Numbered from the stretch's first letter, positions 25,373-37,151 are shown. The stretch is 64,000 nt of DNA from Paraburkholderia sp041321145 (GCF_041321145.1 NZ_JBGGWA010000002.1:687285-751284); one strand, 5' to 3'. Notes: generated by a model not told the origin, from the letters alone. Translations and numbers: made by a program.

Positions 25373-26598
25373 GCACCGCGACCGCCAACCCACCGCCAGC
25401 GGCCGAGGTGCGCTTTAGATGGCGCGGCGTCGACGGCGACGGCGCACGGAGAAACGGCGCGCTCGTCGCGCCAGATGCGAGCACCGCGCGGGCGATGCTC
25501 AAACGCGACAATCTGTTCATCGTCGAACTCACGGCACGCGGGCCGGCGCCGCGTCCCAAAGCGCGCGCCGCGGACGTCACGCTCTTCACCCGCCAGCTCG
25601 CGAGCCTGCTGCGCGCCGGCTTGCCGCTCGCGCCTGCCCTGGACCTTCTCGCGCAAGCGCAGAGTTCGCGCCGGCAAGGCATGCCGCGGATCGTCGGCGC
25701 GCTGGCACGCGATATTACGGGTGGCCTGCGTTTCTCCGCTGCGCTGCAGCGGCATCCTGCGCAATTCAATGGGCTGTACTGTCAGCTTGTCGAAGTCGGC
25801 GAAGCGGCCGGCGCGCTGGCGGCCGTCCTCGCCCGGATCGCCGACGACCGCGAACGCGCCGCCGCGCAGCGTGCCAAGGTGCGCGCGGCGCTAACCTATC
25901 CGGTCGTCATCCTGCTGCTGGCGATCGCGATTACCGCCGCGTTGCTGGTGTGGGTCGTGCCGACTTTCAAGCAGATCTTCGACGGCTTCGGCGCTAAACT
26001 TCCCGCGCCCACGCAGTTCGTGCTGGCTTTGTCGGCGGGTGCGGCGCGATGGAGCGTCCCCGCAATCGTCATGATCGCCGCAGCAACCTCATCTGTGACA
26101 TTTCTGCTACGACGTTCCGAAGCGGCGCGCATCCGGTTCGCGCGCTTATCGCTGACAATGCCGGTCGCCGGTCCGGTGCTGCGCACGTTATGCGCAGCCC
26201 GCTGGAGCCGCGCGCTCGGCACGTTGCTGTCGGCGGGCACACCGCTCGCCGACGCGTTCGATTCATTGAATCACGCTACCGGCAACGCTCTCTTCGACCG
26301 CGCCACCGGAGAGATTGCCGCCCGTCTAAGGCGCGGCGAACGGCTCGCCGCGGCAATGCGCGCGGCGCACTGCTTTCCACCGGAGATCGTGCAGCCGGTT
26401 GCGGTCGCCGAGGAGTCCGGAGCGCTCGACACCATGCTGATCGATGTAGCGTCATTAGCCGATCGTCAGGTAGACGAAAAGATTGGCACGCTATCGAGCC
26501 TGTGCGAGCCGCTTGTCATCATCGTGCTGGGCACGCTGGTCGGCGGCCTTGTGATCGCGATGTATCTTCCCATTATTCAACTCGGCAACGTGGTGTAG
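25369..26598 (+). CDS. pilC: Type IV pilus inner-membrane platform protein PilC
   Basis: PilC (GspF family) is the inner-membrane platform on which the PilB ATPase acts. The 409-residue chain has two tandem GspF domains, each ending in membrane segments: near residues 180-205 (VVILLLAIAITAALLVWVVP) and at the C-terminus (VIIVLGTLVGGLVIAMYLPI). The hallmarks FTRQLASLLRAGLPLAPALD and LGTLLSAGTPLADAFDSL are present. The start overlaps the pilB stop by four bases, and pilD follows after 27 bp. Confidence 0.93.
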   Translation: MSTATANPPPAAEVRFRWRGVDGDGARRNGALVAPDASTARAMLKRDNLFIVELTARGPAPRPKARAADVTLFTRQLASLLRAGLPLAPALDLLAQAQSSRRQGMPRIVGALARDITGGLRFSAALQRHPAQFNGLYCQLVEVGEAAGALAAVLARIADDRERAAAQRAKVRAALTYPVVILLLAIAITAALLVWVVPTFKQIFDGFGAKLPAPTQFVLALSAGAARWSVPAIVMIAAATSSVTFLLRRSEAARIRFARLSLTMPVAGPVLRTLCAARWSRALGTLLSAGTPLADAFDSLNHATGNALFDRATGEIAARLRRGERLAAAMRAAHCFPPEIVQPVAVAEESGALDTMLIDVASLADRQVDEKIGTLSSLCEPLVIIVLGTLVGGLVIAMYLPIIQLGNVV

Positions 26599-26625
26599 CA
26601 TCGCAGCCGAATCCACCCTTTATAT

Positions 26626-27567
26626 ATGCCGGCTACTCTTCCCCTCGTGCCAGAAACTTCCTCCAGCCTGCTGTCGGGCTTGCTGCCCGGCCACATCGTT
26701 GCCGATCTCGGACTTGCGTTCGGCAGCTTGTCCGTCGGCCTGCAGATCGCCTTCGCGATCGTGTTCGGTCTTGTGATCGGCAGCTTCCTCAATGTGGTCG
26801 TGCATCGCGTGCCGATCATGCTCGAGCGTGCATGGCGCGAGGAAGTCAGCGAGGCCACCGAACAACCGCTCGAAGACGACGGCTTGCCTGCGAGCTACAA
26901 CCTGTGGGCGCCGCGCAGCGCGTGCCCACACTGCGGCCATGTGCTCAATGCGTGGGAGAACCTGCCGGTTCTGAGCTATCTGCTGCTGCGCGGACGCTGC
27001 TCGGCGTGCAAGCGGCGCGTGAGCCTGCGCTATCCGTTGCTCGAAATCGCCAGTGCCGGCTTCGCGGCAGGCGCGCTCGCGCTGTATGGGCCAACCGGCA
27101 TGGCGCTGGCCGCTTTTGGGCTATGCGCCGCGCTGCTCGCGATGAGCGCGATCGACATCGACACGCATCTGCTGCCTGACTCCATGACGCTGCCGCTTTT
27201 GTGGGCTGGCCTCATCGTCAATTTCAACGGCATGTTCGCGAGCCTCCACGATGCCGTGTTGGGCGCGATCTTCGGCTACCTGGTGCTGTGGGTCGTGCAT
27301 TGGCTGTTCCGGCTCGTGCGCGGCGTCGAAGGCATGGGTTATGGCGATTTCAAACTGCTGGCCGCGCTCGGCGCATGGCTCGGCTGGGCGGCGCTGCCGC
27401 AAATCGTGCTGATCGCGACGGTCGCCGGCGCGGTGGTCGGACTCGTTGCGACGTGGCGCGGCCGTATGCGCTTCGAAGAGCCGCTACCGTTTGGACCGTT
27501 TCTCGCGGCAGGTGGCGCTGTTACGCTGTTTCTCGGCACACCGCTTTATCTGGCATTGGGGGGCTGA
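26626..27567 (+). CDS. pilD: Prepilin peptidase and methyltransferase PilD (A24 family)
   Basis: PilD cleaves the leader of type IV prepilins and methylates the new N-terminus. The 313-residue protein is a polytopic inner-membrane aspartic protease. The cytoplasmic loop holds the zinc-binding CPHCGH...CSACK tetracysteine near residues 105-130. The catalytic Asp residues lie in AIDIDTHLLPD and in GMGYGDFKLLAALGAWLG. At least seven hydrophobic segments follow the usual pattern. It lies 3 bp before coaE, so both are probably on one transcript. Confidence 0.95.
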   Translation: MPATLPLVPETSSSLLSGLLPGHIVADLGLAFGSLSVGLQIAFAIVFGLVIGSFLNVVVHRVPIMLERAWREEVSEATEQPLEDDGLPASYNLWAPRSACPHCGHVLNAWENLPVLSYLLLRGRCSACKRRVSLRYPLLEIASAGFAAGALALYGPTGMALAAFGLCAALLAMSAIDIDTHLLPDSMTLPLLWAGLIVNFNGMFASLHDAVLGAIFGYLVLWVVHWLFRLVRGVEGMGYGDFKLLAALGAWLGWAALPQIVLIATVAGAVVGLVATWRGRMRFEEPLPFGPFLAAGGAVTLFLGTPLYLALGG

Positions 27568-27570
27568 AGC

Positions 27571-28173
27571 ATGTTTGCTGTGGGATTGACCGGCGGCATC
27601 GGCAGCGGCAAATCGACCGTGGCCGACCTGTTCGCCGCACACGGCGTGCCGCTTGTCGACACAGACCTGATCGCTCACCGCATCACGGCACCGCACGGCA
27701 TGGCGATGCCGCGGATCGCCGCGGAGTTCGGCGATTCGTTTGTTGCGGCTGACGGCTCGCTCCACCGTGCCCGCATGCGCACACTGGTATTCAGCGACGA
27801 CGGCGCTCGCAAACGCCTCGAAAGCATTACCCATCCGTTGATTCGTGCGGAGACGGAGCGCGAGCAACGCGAGGCGCAAGGGCCGTACGTGATCGTGGTC
27901 GTCCCACTGCTGGTGGAGTCGGGTAGCTGGAAGACCCGGGTGAATCGTGTGCTCGCCGTCGATTGCAGCGTTGAAACGCAAATCTCGCGGGTGATGAGTC
28001 GCAACGGGTTCAGCCGTGAACAGGTGCTGGCAATCATCGACCGCCAGGCCACGCGCGAGGCACGCCTCGCCGCAGCCGACGACGTGATCGACAACGACAA
28101 CGCGCCGCTCGATACGCTCAAAGCACACGTCGACGCGCAGCATCGCGTATATCTGTCGCTCGCGGGCGCGTGA
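27571..28173 (+). CDS. coaE: Dephospho-CoA kinase
   Basis: CoaE phosphorylates the ribose 3' hydroxyl of dephospho-CoA, the last step of coenzyme A synthesis, in the cytosol. The 200-residue protein has the P-loop GLTGGIGSGKS at residues 5-15, the DTDLIAH motif near 30, and the lid with SRNGFSREQVLAIIDRQ. Length and motifs are standard. The pilD-coaE-zapD-yacG order is conserved in many beta- and gammaproteobacteria. Confidence 0.96.
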   Translation: MFAVGLTGGIGSGKSTVADLFAAHGVPLVDTDLIAHRITAPHGMAMPRIAAEFGDSFVAADGSLHRARMRTLVFSDDGARKRLESITHPLIRAETEREQREAQGPYVIVVVPLLVESGSWKTRVNRVLAVDCSVETQISRVMSRNGFSREQVLAIIDRQATREARLAAADDVIDNDNAPLDTLKAHVDAQHRVYLSLAGA

Positions 28174-28193
28174 GCGTGACATGCCCGCGAGCG
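28157..28193. repeat. 11-bp inverted repeat across the coaE stop codon
   Basis: CGCTCGCGGGC (28157-28167) and GCCCGCGAGCG (28183-28193) are perfect inverted complements with a 15-nt loop that contains the coaE stop. There is no T-run, so a terminator role is uncertain. Confidence 0.4.
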
Positions 28194-28359
28194 CCCCGCA
28201 TAGGCGCCACGCGAGCGCCATATATGCGGCACATGCAGCCAGCGCAACCCATCTCACGCCTATCCGTTGAACTTTGTAGCGGCACGCGAGCCGAAGCACG
28301 CAGAAAACCGCCCGAAACACGTGAAAAAAGTTGCGAAAGCGCGCTGAAAAAGTGCGTGA

Positions 28360-28388
28360 TTGCTAGGGTAGTCTCACGGCATTAGAAT
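28360..28388 (+). promoter_or_regulatory. Predicted sigma-70 promoter for zapD-yacG
   Basis: TTGCTA at 28360-28365 and TAGAAT at 28383-28388 are separated by exactly 17 bp. Together they match 9 of 12 consensus positions. The zapD start follows 42 bp after the -10. Confidence 0.6.
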
Positions 28389-28430
28389 GTTCTGCATTCC
28401 CGTCACCGACCACGCCCGAGGCGAGCCCGC

Positions 28431-29186
28431 TTGATCCTTTACGAGTATCCCTTCAACGAGCGAATCCGGACGCTATTGCGCCTCGAAGATCTGTTCGAGC
28501 GCTTCACGTTCTTTCTGACTCAGGAAGACGCCAGGGAACATCACGTCGCACTGACAACGTTGTTCGAAATCTCAGAGGTTGCGGGTCGCGCGGATCTGAA
28601 GTCCGATCTGATGAAGGAGCTCGAGCGCCAACGGCAAACGCTGGCGCCGTTCCGTGGCAATCCAGGCATCGAACAGAACGCGCTCGAAGCAGTGCTCGGC
28701 GAAATCGAGCAGACCCTGACGGGGCTTTCACAGATGCAGGGCAAGACCGGCCAGCATCTGGCAGACAACGAGTGGCTCGCCAGCATCCGCAGCCGCGCGA
28801 TCATTCCGGGCGGCACCTGCAAGTTCGATTTGCCTTCGTATTACGCGTGGCAGCAGATCCATCCCGATCAGCGCCGCCAAGACATCGCAAAGTGGGTCAC
28901 TCCGCTGCTGCCGTTGCGCGATGCGGCAACGATCGTCTTACGTCTCGCTCGTGAATCCGGTCAGGCGTCCAAGGTCATGGCGATGCAAGGCAGCTATCAG
29001 CAGATGCTGTCAGGCCGTTCGTATCAATTGATGCAGGTAAGGGTGGCACCTGAATTGCGGATGATCCCCGAAGCCAGTGCTAATAAATATATGCTCTGGG
29101 TACGCTTCACCGTGCAGGACGGCGATTTGCGCCCGCGCGCGGTGGATGTCGACGTGCCGTTCCAACTTACCCTGTGCAGCCTTTAA
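28431..29186 (+). CDS. zapD: Cell division protein ZapD
   Basis: ZapD binds the C-terminal peptide of FtsZ and bundles its filaments at the Z ring. The 251-residue protein begins MILYEYPFNERIRTLLRLED, the ZapD signature, and continues with the all-alpha part and then a beta domain ending VDVDVPFQLTLCSL. The start is TTG at 28431, with GAGGCGAG just upstream; no ATG gives the conserved N-terminus. The target ftsZ lies about 9 kb away on the other strand in this same window. Confidence 0.95.
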   Translation: MILYEYPFNERIRTLLRLEDLFERFTFFLTQEDAREHHVALTTLFEISEVAGRADLKSDLMKELERQRQTLAPFRGNPGIEQNALEAVLGEIEQTLTGLSQMQGKTGQHLADNEWLASIRSRAIIPGGTCKFDLPSYYAWQQIHPDQRRQDIAKWVTPLLPLRDAATIVLRLARESGQASKVMAMQGSYQQMLSGRSYQLMQVRVAPELRMIPEASANKYMLWVRFTVQDGDLRPRAVDVDVPFQLTLCSL

Positions 29187-29287
29187 CGCCTGCCTTGTAG
29201 AACCGAATCTGGGGCCGCGCCTTTAAAGCGGCGAGAAGTGCCCCTATATTCAATACCTGTTCCGTTTACGATTGACTGCCTGACCGT

Positions 29288-29491
29288 ATGCCTACTGTCG
29301 TCAAATGCCCCACTTGCGGCAAGGATGTCCGCTGGACCCCTGAAAACCGCTTTCGCCCCTTCTGCTCCGACCGCTGCAAGCAGATCGACCTCGGCGCCTG
29401 GGCCGCAGAGAAGTACAAGATCGGCGGCACGGATGAAGAAGCAGAAGCACCGTCCGATGAGTCGCCCAGCGGGGATTACAACCCGCACTGA
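29288..29491 (+). CDS. yacG: DNA gyrase inhibitor YacG (zinc ribbon protein)
   Basis: YacG is a small zinc protein that binds GyrB and can inhibit gyrase. The 67-residue sequence has the four zinc ligands in CPTCGKDVRW and FCSDRCKQIDLGAW, then an acidic tail typical of the family. It follows zapD by 101 bp and forms with coaE and zapD a conserved gene group. Confidence 0.94.
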   Translation: MPTVVKCPTCGKDVRWTPENRFRPFCSDRCKQIDLGAWAAEKYKIGGTDEEAEAPSDESPSGDYNPH

Positions 29492-29558
29492 GTGTGGTTT
29501 TGTGCAAGGCCGTGCGGGCGGGGGCGGCTAACGCAGCGCCCACTACCGCGTACCGTTC

Positions 29559-29984
29559 TTATCGGCTTTCCTCAGCCGCAAGCCATTCCAGCACCGGGAT
29601 CGTCGCCGGCAGCAACGGCGAGACATCTGCTGGCAGCGCCTGCCAGACAAACGCCTGACCTTCGCGGCCATGCGGCTCCCCGGTCCACTCCGTCACCTTG
29701 CAGAAGAACAACCGCACATAAGCGTGCGGATAATCGTGTTCGAGCGTGTGCCAAAGGTGGCTTGCCTTGACGTCGATACCGAGTTCCTCGTGCAACTCGC
29801 GGGCTAACGCGGCCTCAACCGATTCCCCCGCCTCCAGCTTGCCCCCCGGAAACTCCCAGTAGCCTTCGTACGGCTTGCCAGCCGGGCGCTGCGCCAGCAG
29901 ATAGCGTCCGTCCGGCTGAATCAGCACGCCGACGGCGACTTTCGTCACCGGACGCCCGGCGGCGTTCTTCTGCGCGTCGCTCAT
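29559..29984 (-). CDS. mutT: NUDIX hydrolase, MutT type (8-oxo-dGTP diphosphatase)
   Basis: The product is 141 residues from the ATG at 29984. A full NUDIX box is visible: GGKLEAGESVEAALARELHE followed by ELGID (about residues 46-70). MutT hydrolyses 8-oxo-dGTP and so prevents A:T to C:G mutations. The place between yacG and secA is the mutT position in E. coli as well, which supports this function over other NUDIX roles. Its start overlaps the stop of the DUF815 gene by four bases. The frame remains open for 66 codons upstream, inside the neighbour, but without family match. Confidence 0.88.
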   Translation of the reverse strand: MSDAQKNAAGRPVTKVAVGVLIQPDGRYLLAQRPAGKPYEGYWEFPGGKLEAGESVEAALARELHEELGIDVKASHLWHTLEHDYPHAYVRLFFCKVTEWTGEPHGREGQAFVWQALPADVSPLLPATIPVLEWLAAEESR

Positions 29985-30850
29985 AGCGGGCTCTTCCGGC
30001 CCGACCAGTCGCGCGCGAATTGCCACGCCACGCGCCCCGAGCGCGAACCACGCTCCAGCGCCCACACCAGCGCATCGCCGCGCGCCGCTTCGACTTCCGC
30101 GTCGTCGCAGCCAAAATGCCGCAGCCAGTGGCCGATGATCGACAGGTAGTCGTCCTGTTTGAACGGATAGAAGCTGACCCACAGCCCGAAGCGCTCGGAC
30201 AGCGAGATCTTTTCTTCGACCAGCTCGCCCGGATGAATCTCGCCGTCGGACGTGTGCTTGTACGTTTCGTTGTCGCTCATGTACTCGGGCAGCAGATGGC
30301 GGCGATTCGACGTTGCGTAAATCAGCACATTGTCCGACTGCGCGGCGATGGAACCGTCGAGCGCCACTTTCAACGCCTTGTAGCCCGACTCGCCGTCTTC
30401 GAACGAGAGGTCGTCGCAGAACACCACGAAGCGCTCCGGCCGTTGCGCGATCAGATCGACGATGTCGCCGAGATCATGCAAGTCGTCTTTGTCCACTTCG
30501 ATCAGGCGCAGGCCGTCTTTCGCATACGCGTTCAGACAGGCCTTGATCAGCGACGACTTACCGGTGCCGCGCGCGCCCGTCAGCAGCACATTGTTGGCAG
30601 GCTGTTTGTGCACGAATTGACGCGTGTTCTGCTCGATCAGCCCTTTCTGGCGATCGATGTTTTGCAAGTCGTCGAGCGTAATTGCCGAGATGGCCGGCAC
30701 CGGTTGCAGATAGCCGCGCCCCTGGCGCTTGCGCCAGCGAAAGGCGACCGCTACCGACCAGTCTATCTCCGGTGCGGCGGGCGGGAGCATCGCTTCGAGG
30801 CGGACGAGCACGGCTTCGGCCCGGGTCAGAAACTGTTCGAGTTTGTCCAT
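29981..30850 (-). CDS. DUF815 family AAA-type ATPase
   Basis: The 289-residue protein is a member of the DUF815 P-loop ATPases, whose role is not established. Walker A is GARGTGKS in the segment NNVLLTGARGTGKSSLIKA near residue 95, Walker B is in RFVVFCDDLSFEDGE, and a sensor-like YATSNRRHLLPEYM follows. The C-terminus is a helical lid. The start MDKLEQFLTRAEAV at 30850 leaves a 41-bp gap to argJ; the longer open frame would overlap argJ. It is translationally coupled to mutT. Confidence 0.88.
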   Translation of the reverse strand: MDKLEQFLTRAEAVLVRLEAMLPPAAPEIDWSVAVAFRWRKRQGRGYLQPVPAISAITLDDLQNIDRQKGLIEQNTRQFVHKQPANNVLLTGARGTGKSSLIKACLNAYAKDGLRLIEVDKDDLHDLGDIVDLIAQRPERFVVFCDDLSFEDGESGYKALKVALDGSIAAQSDNVLIYATSNRRHLLPEYMSDNETYKHTSDGEIHPGELVEEKISLSERFGLWVSFYPFKQDDYLSIIGHWLRHFGCDDAEVEAARGDALVWALERGSRSGRVAWQFARDWSGRKSPL

Positions 30851-30891
30851 GGCTGTGAGATAAGCGGCCAAAAGCCGCGTGATGAACCCGG

Positions 30892-32133
30892 TTACGAACG
30901 ATAGTCGGCGTTGATACTCACGTAATCGTGCGACAGATCGCAAGTCCAGATCGTGGCTTGCGCATTGCCGCGGCCGAGTACGACGCGAATGCCGATCTCG
31001 CTCTTTTTCATGACGCGCTGACCGTCTTCTTCACGGTAGGCCGGATTGCGGCCGCCGGCAGTCGCGACCAGCACGTCGTCCAGATACAGATCGATTTTGC
31101 CGACGTCGAGATCGTCCACGCCGGCATAGCCGATGGCCGCCAGAATGCGGCCGAGATTCGGGTCCGACGCATAAAAGGCCGTCTTCACGAGCGGCGAATG
31201 GCCGATCGCGTAGGCGATCTGGCGGCATTCGCCGACGCTCGAGCCGCCTTCGACATGCACGGTCATGAATTTGGTCGCGCCTTCGCCGTCGCGCACGATC
31301 AGTTGTGCAAGGGTCTGAGCGACTTCGGTCACCGCGTCGCGCAGCGCTGCATAAGCGGGCGAATCGGTGGACGTGATCGCCGGCAGGCTCGATTTGCCCG
31401 ACGCGATCAGGATGAAAGAATCGTTGGTCGACGTATCGCCGTCGATCGTGATGCAGTTGAACGAGCGGTCCGCCACGTGCTTGACCAGCGCATCGAGCAC
31501 CGGTTGCGCGACGGCAGCGTCGAAGGCGAGGAAACCGAGCATGGTCGCCATATTCGGCTTGATCATGCCGGCACCTTTGCTGATCCCCGTCAACGTGACC
31601 GTATGGCCGTCGATCGTGACCTGGCGCGAGGTGGCCTTCGGCAACGTGTCCGTGGTCATGATCGCCTGAGCGGCGTCGTACCAGTTCGCTTCCTTGCGAT
31701 TCGCCAGCGCGGCCGGCAGACTGGCCTTCAGACGATCGACCGGCAGCGGTTCCAGAATCACGCCCGTCGAAAACGGCAGCACCTGTTCCGGCGTGATATC
31801 GGCCAAACGCGCCAGTTCGGCGCAGGTTTCGCGCGCGTGCGCGAGGCCCGGCTCGCCGGTGCCCGCGTTGGCGTTGCCGGTGTTGATCACGAGCGCACGA
31901 ATCGGCTTACCGCCGGCGCGCACGCGCTCCAGATTCTCCCGGCACACCGTGACGGGCGCGGCGCAAAAACGATTCTGCGTGAACACCCCGCCTACCGTCG
32001 CGCCTTCGCCGACGGAAATGACCAGCACGTCCTTGCGGTTCGGCTTGCGGATATTCGCCTCCGCCCAGCCCAGCGTGACGCCGGCGACGGGATGGAGTTG
32101 AGCGGGATCGATCGAGGGGAAATTGACAGCCAT
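30892..32133 (-). CDS. argJ: Bifunctional ornithine acetyltransferase/N-acetylglutamate synthase
   Basis: ArgJ moves the acetyl group from N-acetylornithine to glutamate, closing the acetyl cycle of arginine synthesis; bifunctional forms also use acetyl-CoA. The 413-residue protein has the self-cleavage motif KGAGMIKPNMATMLGF, where the Ala-Thr bond is cut and Thr becomes the catalytic N-terminus. Also visible are VINTGNANAGTGEPG, the oxyanion FSTGVI, and the C-terminal end SINADYRS. The start at 32133 (MAVNFPSIDPAQLHPV) is chosen because the 92 upstream codons are Arg/Ser-rich shadow. Confidence 0.95.
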   Translation of the reverse strand: MAVNFPSIDPAQLHPVAGVTLGWAEANIRKPNRKDVLVISVGEGATVGGVFTQNRFCAAPVTVCRENLERVRAGGKPIRALVINTGNANAGTGEPGLAHARETCAELARLADITPEQVLPFSTGVILEPLPVDRLKASLPAALANRKEANWYDAAQAIMTTDTLPKATSRQVTIDGHTVTLTGISKGAGMIKPNMATMLGFLAFDAAVAQPVLDALVKHVADRSFNCITIDGDTSTNDSFILIASGKSSLPAITSTDSPAYAALRDAVTEVAQTLAQLIVRDGEGATKFMTVHVEGGSSVGECRQIAYAIGHSPLVKTAFYASDPNLGRILAAIGYAGVDDLDVGKIDLYLDDVLVATAGGRNPAYREEDGQRVMKKSEIGIRVVLGRGNAQATIWTCDLSHDYVSINADYRS

Positions 32134-32252
32134 GGTCGCGACCTGTCGAAGAAAATGCCGGCAGGCGCCGGCATCGAGGGATCGGAAACTGATGGTTCGG
32201 GCAGGTTGCCGAACCACCGCGAAATCAACAGCAAAGCATCGTGTAAAACGAC

Positions 32253-32276
32253 GCGGCGCGCTTGGAAGCGCGCCGC
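32253..32276 (-). terminator. Rho-independent terminator after secA
   Basis: A perfect 9-bp stem (GCGGCGCGC with GCGCGCCGC) and a 6-nt loop lie 8 bp after the secA stop. On the - strand it is followed by a T-containing tract (GTCGTTTTAC). It probably separates secA from argJ. Confidence 0.6.
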
Positions 32277-32284
32277 TTTCGGCA

Positions 32285-35095
<2,811 letters not shown>

Positions 35096-35210
35096 CGGAT
35101 CGGTGTCTGCGTCGCGGCTTCGGCTGGTTTCGCGTCGTGCAGTTCATGCACGTGCGCTCCGGGGTCGGAAGGGCCTCGGCGGCTTGTCCAAGAGTGAATT
35201 CGAATCGGGC

Positions 35211-35219
35211 ATTTTAGCA
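35211..35219 (-). promoter_or_regulatory. Extended -10 element for secA
   Basis: On the - strand TGCTAAAAT forms an extended -10 (TG, one base, TAAAAT) about 115 bp upstream of the secA ATG. No convincing -35 is seen. Confidence 0.35.
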
Positions 35220-35385
35220 CGCGCCCCAGCCCGCGCCTGTGTCAGCGGCGCGACGGCGGCAGGGCATCGAACGCCCGCCGCAGCGACCTCTGACGGTACG
35301 CATTGAGGCGGACCCGCGTGCATCCCGCGCGGTACAATCGCGGCGTGAACGCACATAGGGTGCGAACCCGCCGTCACGATCAAAC

Positions 35386-35871
35386 ATGAGCCGTTTTCCC
35401 TCCTTTTCAAGGCCGCCGCCCAAGCAGTTCAAAGCGCGCCGCCCGCAGCCCGTCGCTGAAGTGCTCAATCGCACCGACGCGTTTGCGGCCCTGCGCGCGG
35501 GTGTCGAGCAGATTGCCGCGCTGGAAAAGGATCTGCGGGAGCTACTGCCCGACTATCTGGCAACCAGCGTCGAGCCGAGCTTCATCAAGGAAGGCGTGCT
35601 GGCGCTGTTTGCCGGGCACAACGCGCTGGCGGCGCGTCTGCGCCAGATTGAGCCGCGGTTGCTGTCGGATCTGCAGCAGCGCGGCTGGCCCGTCAAAGCG
35701 CTGAGGATTCGCGTACGGCCGCAGCCTTTAAAGGAGCCGGCCCCCGTCAAGCAGGCGCGTATGACGCCGGTCGGCGCCGATGCTTTGCACGCGCTCTCTC
35801 AATCGCTCGCGCCCTCGCCGTTGCAGGAAGCATTGGCGAAAATGGCGGCGCGGCATCGGAGAAACCGCTGA
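35386..35871 (+). CDS. DUF721 family protein (DciA-like)
   Basis: The 161-residue protein belongs to the DUF721 family, which includes DciA, the ancestral loader of the replicative helicase DnaB. The domain covers about residues 22-110 with the beta-alpha pattern FIKEGVLALFAGHNALAARL. The Pro- and basic-rich N-terminus and Ala-rich C-terminus are probably flexible. It lies divergent to secA and ends at a shared two-way terminator with lpxC. In Burkholderiales the DciA role is plausible since no dnaC-like loader is expected, but the link is inference. Confidence 0.82.
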   Translation: MSRFPSFSRPPPKQFKARRPQPVAEVLNRTDAFAALRAGVEQIAALEKDLRELLPDYLATSVEPSFIKEGVLALFAGHNALAARLRQIEPRLLSDLQQRGWPVKALRIRVRPQPLKEPAPVKQARMTPVGADALHALSQSLAPSPLQEALAKMAARHRRNR

Positions 35872-35874
35872 ACA

Positions 35875-35908
35875 AAAAATAAGCGGCCCAGATGGGCCGC
35901 TTATTTTT
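35875..35908. terminator. Two-way Rho-independent terminator between DUF721 gene and lpxC
   Basis: A perfect 15-bp stem (AAAAATAAGCGGCCC with its inverted complement) with loop AGAT gives a GC core flanked by A and T tracts in both directions. It lies 4 bp after the DUF721 stop and 45 bp after lpxC, so it ends both converging transcripts. Confidence 0.95.
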
Positions 35909-35952
35909 CATCCATTCGCTTGGGAGATTTCGCCCCAAAGTCGCTATACAAA

Positions 35953-36870
35953 CTACGCAAATGCCGTCTGCGTCTCATACGCAAAGCCGCGAGGCGCCTT
36001 TTGCGTGTCATCGAAACTGACGATTTCGTACGAGTCTTCATGCGCGAGCAGTTCGCGCAGCAATGCGTTATTGAGGCCGTGGCCCGACTTGTACGCCGTG
36101 TACGAAGCCAGCAAAGGATGCCCGATCACGTACAGATCGCCGATCGCGTCGAGCATTTTGTGCTTCACGAATTCGTCGTCGTAACGCAGGCCGTCGTTGT
36201 TCAGAATGCGGTATTCGTCCAGCACGATGGCGTTATCCATGCTGCCGCCCCGCGCCAAACCGAGTTCGCGCATCATTTCCACTTCATGCGCAAAGCCGAA
36301 CGTGCGCGCACGGGCAATTTCCCGCACGTACGACGTATTGGCAAAATCCACTTCCAGCGCCTGGCCGGTCTTATCCACAGCCGGGTGACGGAAATCGATC
36401 GTGAACTTCAATTTGAAACCGAAATACGGGTCGAGACGCGCGAATTTATCGCCGTCGCGAATTTCGACCGGCTTGGTGACCTTGATGAATTTCTTTGCCG
36501 CGTTCTGTTCTTCAATACCGGCCGATTGAATCAGAAACACGAACGAACCCGCACTGCCGTCCATGATCGGAATTTCCTCGGCGGTGACATCGACATAAAG
36601 GTTGTCGATGCCGAGGCCTGCGCATGCGGACATCAAATGCTCGATGGTCGACACGCGCGCGCCGTCTTTCTGCAAAACGGAAGCCAGACGCGTATCGCCA
36701 ATCGCCATCGCCGACGCAGGGATGTCCACCGGCGTGGGTAAATCCACGCGCGAAAACACGATGCCAGTGTCCGGCGCCGCGGGGCGGAGCGTCAGGTTGA
36801 CTTTGCGGCCGGAGTGCAGGCCGATGCCAACTGTCTTGACGATCGATTTAATAGAGCGCTGCTTCAACAT
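35953..36870 (-). CDS. lpxC: UDP-3-O-acyl-N-acetylglucosamine deacetylase LpxC
   Basis: LpxC catalyses the committed step of lipid A synthesis, a zinc-dependent deacetylation in the cytosol. The 305-residue protein has zinc and catalytic residues in TIEHLMSACAGLGIDN, in HKMLDAIGDLYVIGHPL (His and Asp), and the catalytic SGHGLNN. The start MLKQRSIKSIVKTVGIGLHS at 36870 is the standard family N-terminus; ten upstream codons have no match. It is the last gene of the dcw region, and has its own likely promoter. Confidence 0.97.
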   Translation of the reverse strand: MLKQRSIKSIVKTVGIGLHSGRKVNLTLRPAAPDTGIVFSRVDLPTPVDIPASAMAIGDTRLASVLQKDGARVSTIEHLMSACAGLGIDNLYVDVTAEEIPIMDGSAGSFVFLIQSAGIEEQNAAKKFIKVTKPVEIRDGDKFARLDPYFGFKLKFTIDFRHPAVDKTGQALEVDFANTSYVREIARARTFGFAHEVEMMRELGLARGGSMDNAIVLDEYRILNNDGLRYDDEFVKHKMLDAIGDLYVIGHPLLASYTAYKSGHGLNNALLRELLAHEDSYEIVSFDDTQKAPRGFAYETQTAFA

Positions 36871-36926
36871 GGTGATCTTCTGTTCGATTGAAAATCCCAA
36901 TCGGGACTTTTTATTCCATAGCGCGA

Positions 36927-36932
36927 AGTATA
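36927..36932 (-). promoter_or_regulatory. Possible -10 element for lpxC
   Basis: TATACT on the - strand matches the -10 consensus at five of six positions and lies 57 bp upstream of the lpxC ATG, in an AT-richer stretch. A consensus -35 at 16-18 bp is not present. Confidence 0.4.
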
Positions 36933-37151
36933 CTCCAATACCCTTAGGAGCGTCTTTGCACGGAACGTATCAATCTGTTTCGCTGCATTACCCAAAGGGC
37001 GCCCGTCAGGAAAGCGTGACGGGCCGACGTCCGGAACGGAGGCGTTTCCGGTCATCGGCCCGCGTAACGGCCTGTCACAAAAGCGACATTTTGACCGTTG
37101 CCCTGATACAACGCGCACGCGCGCAGGGCGAAGGCCATGACGCAACCGTAA

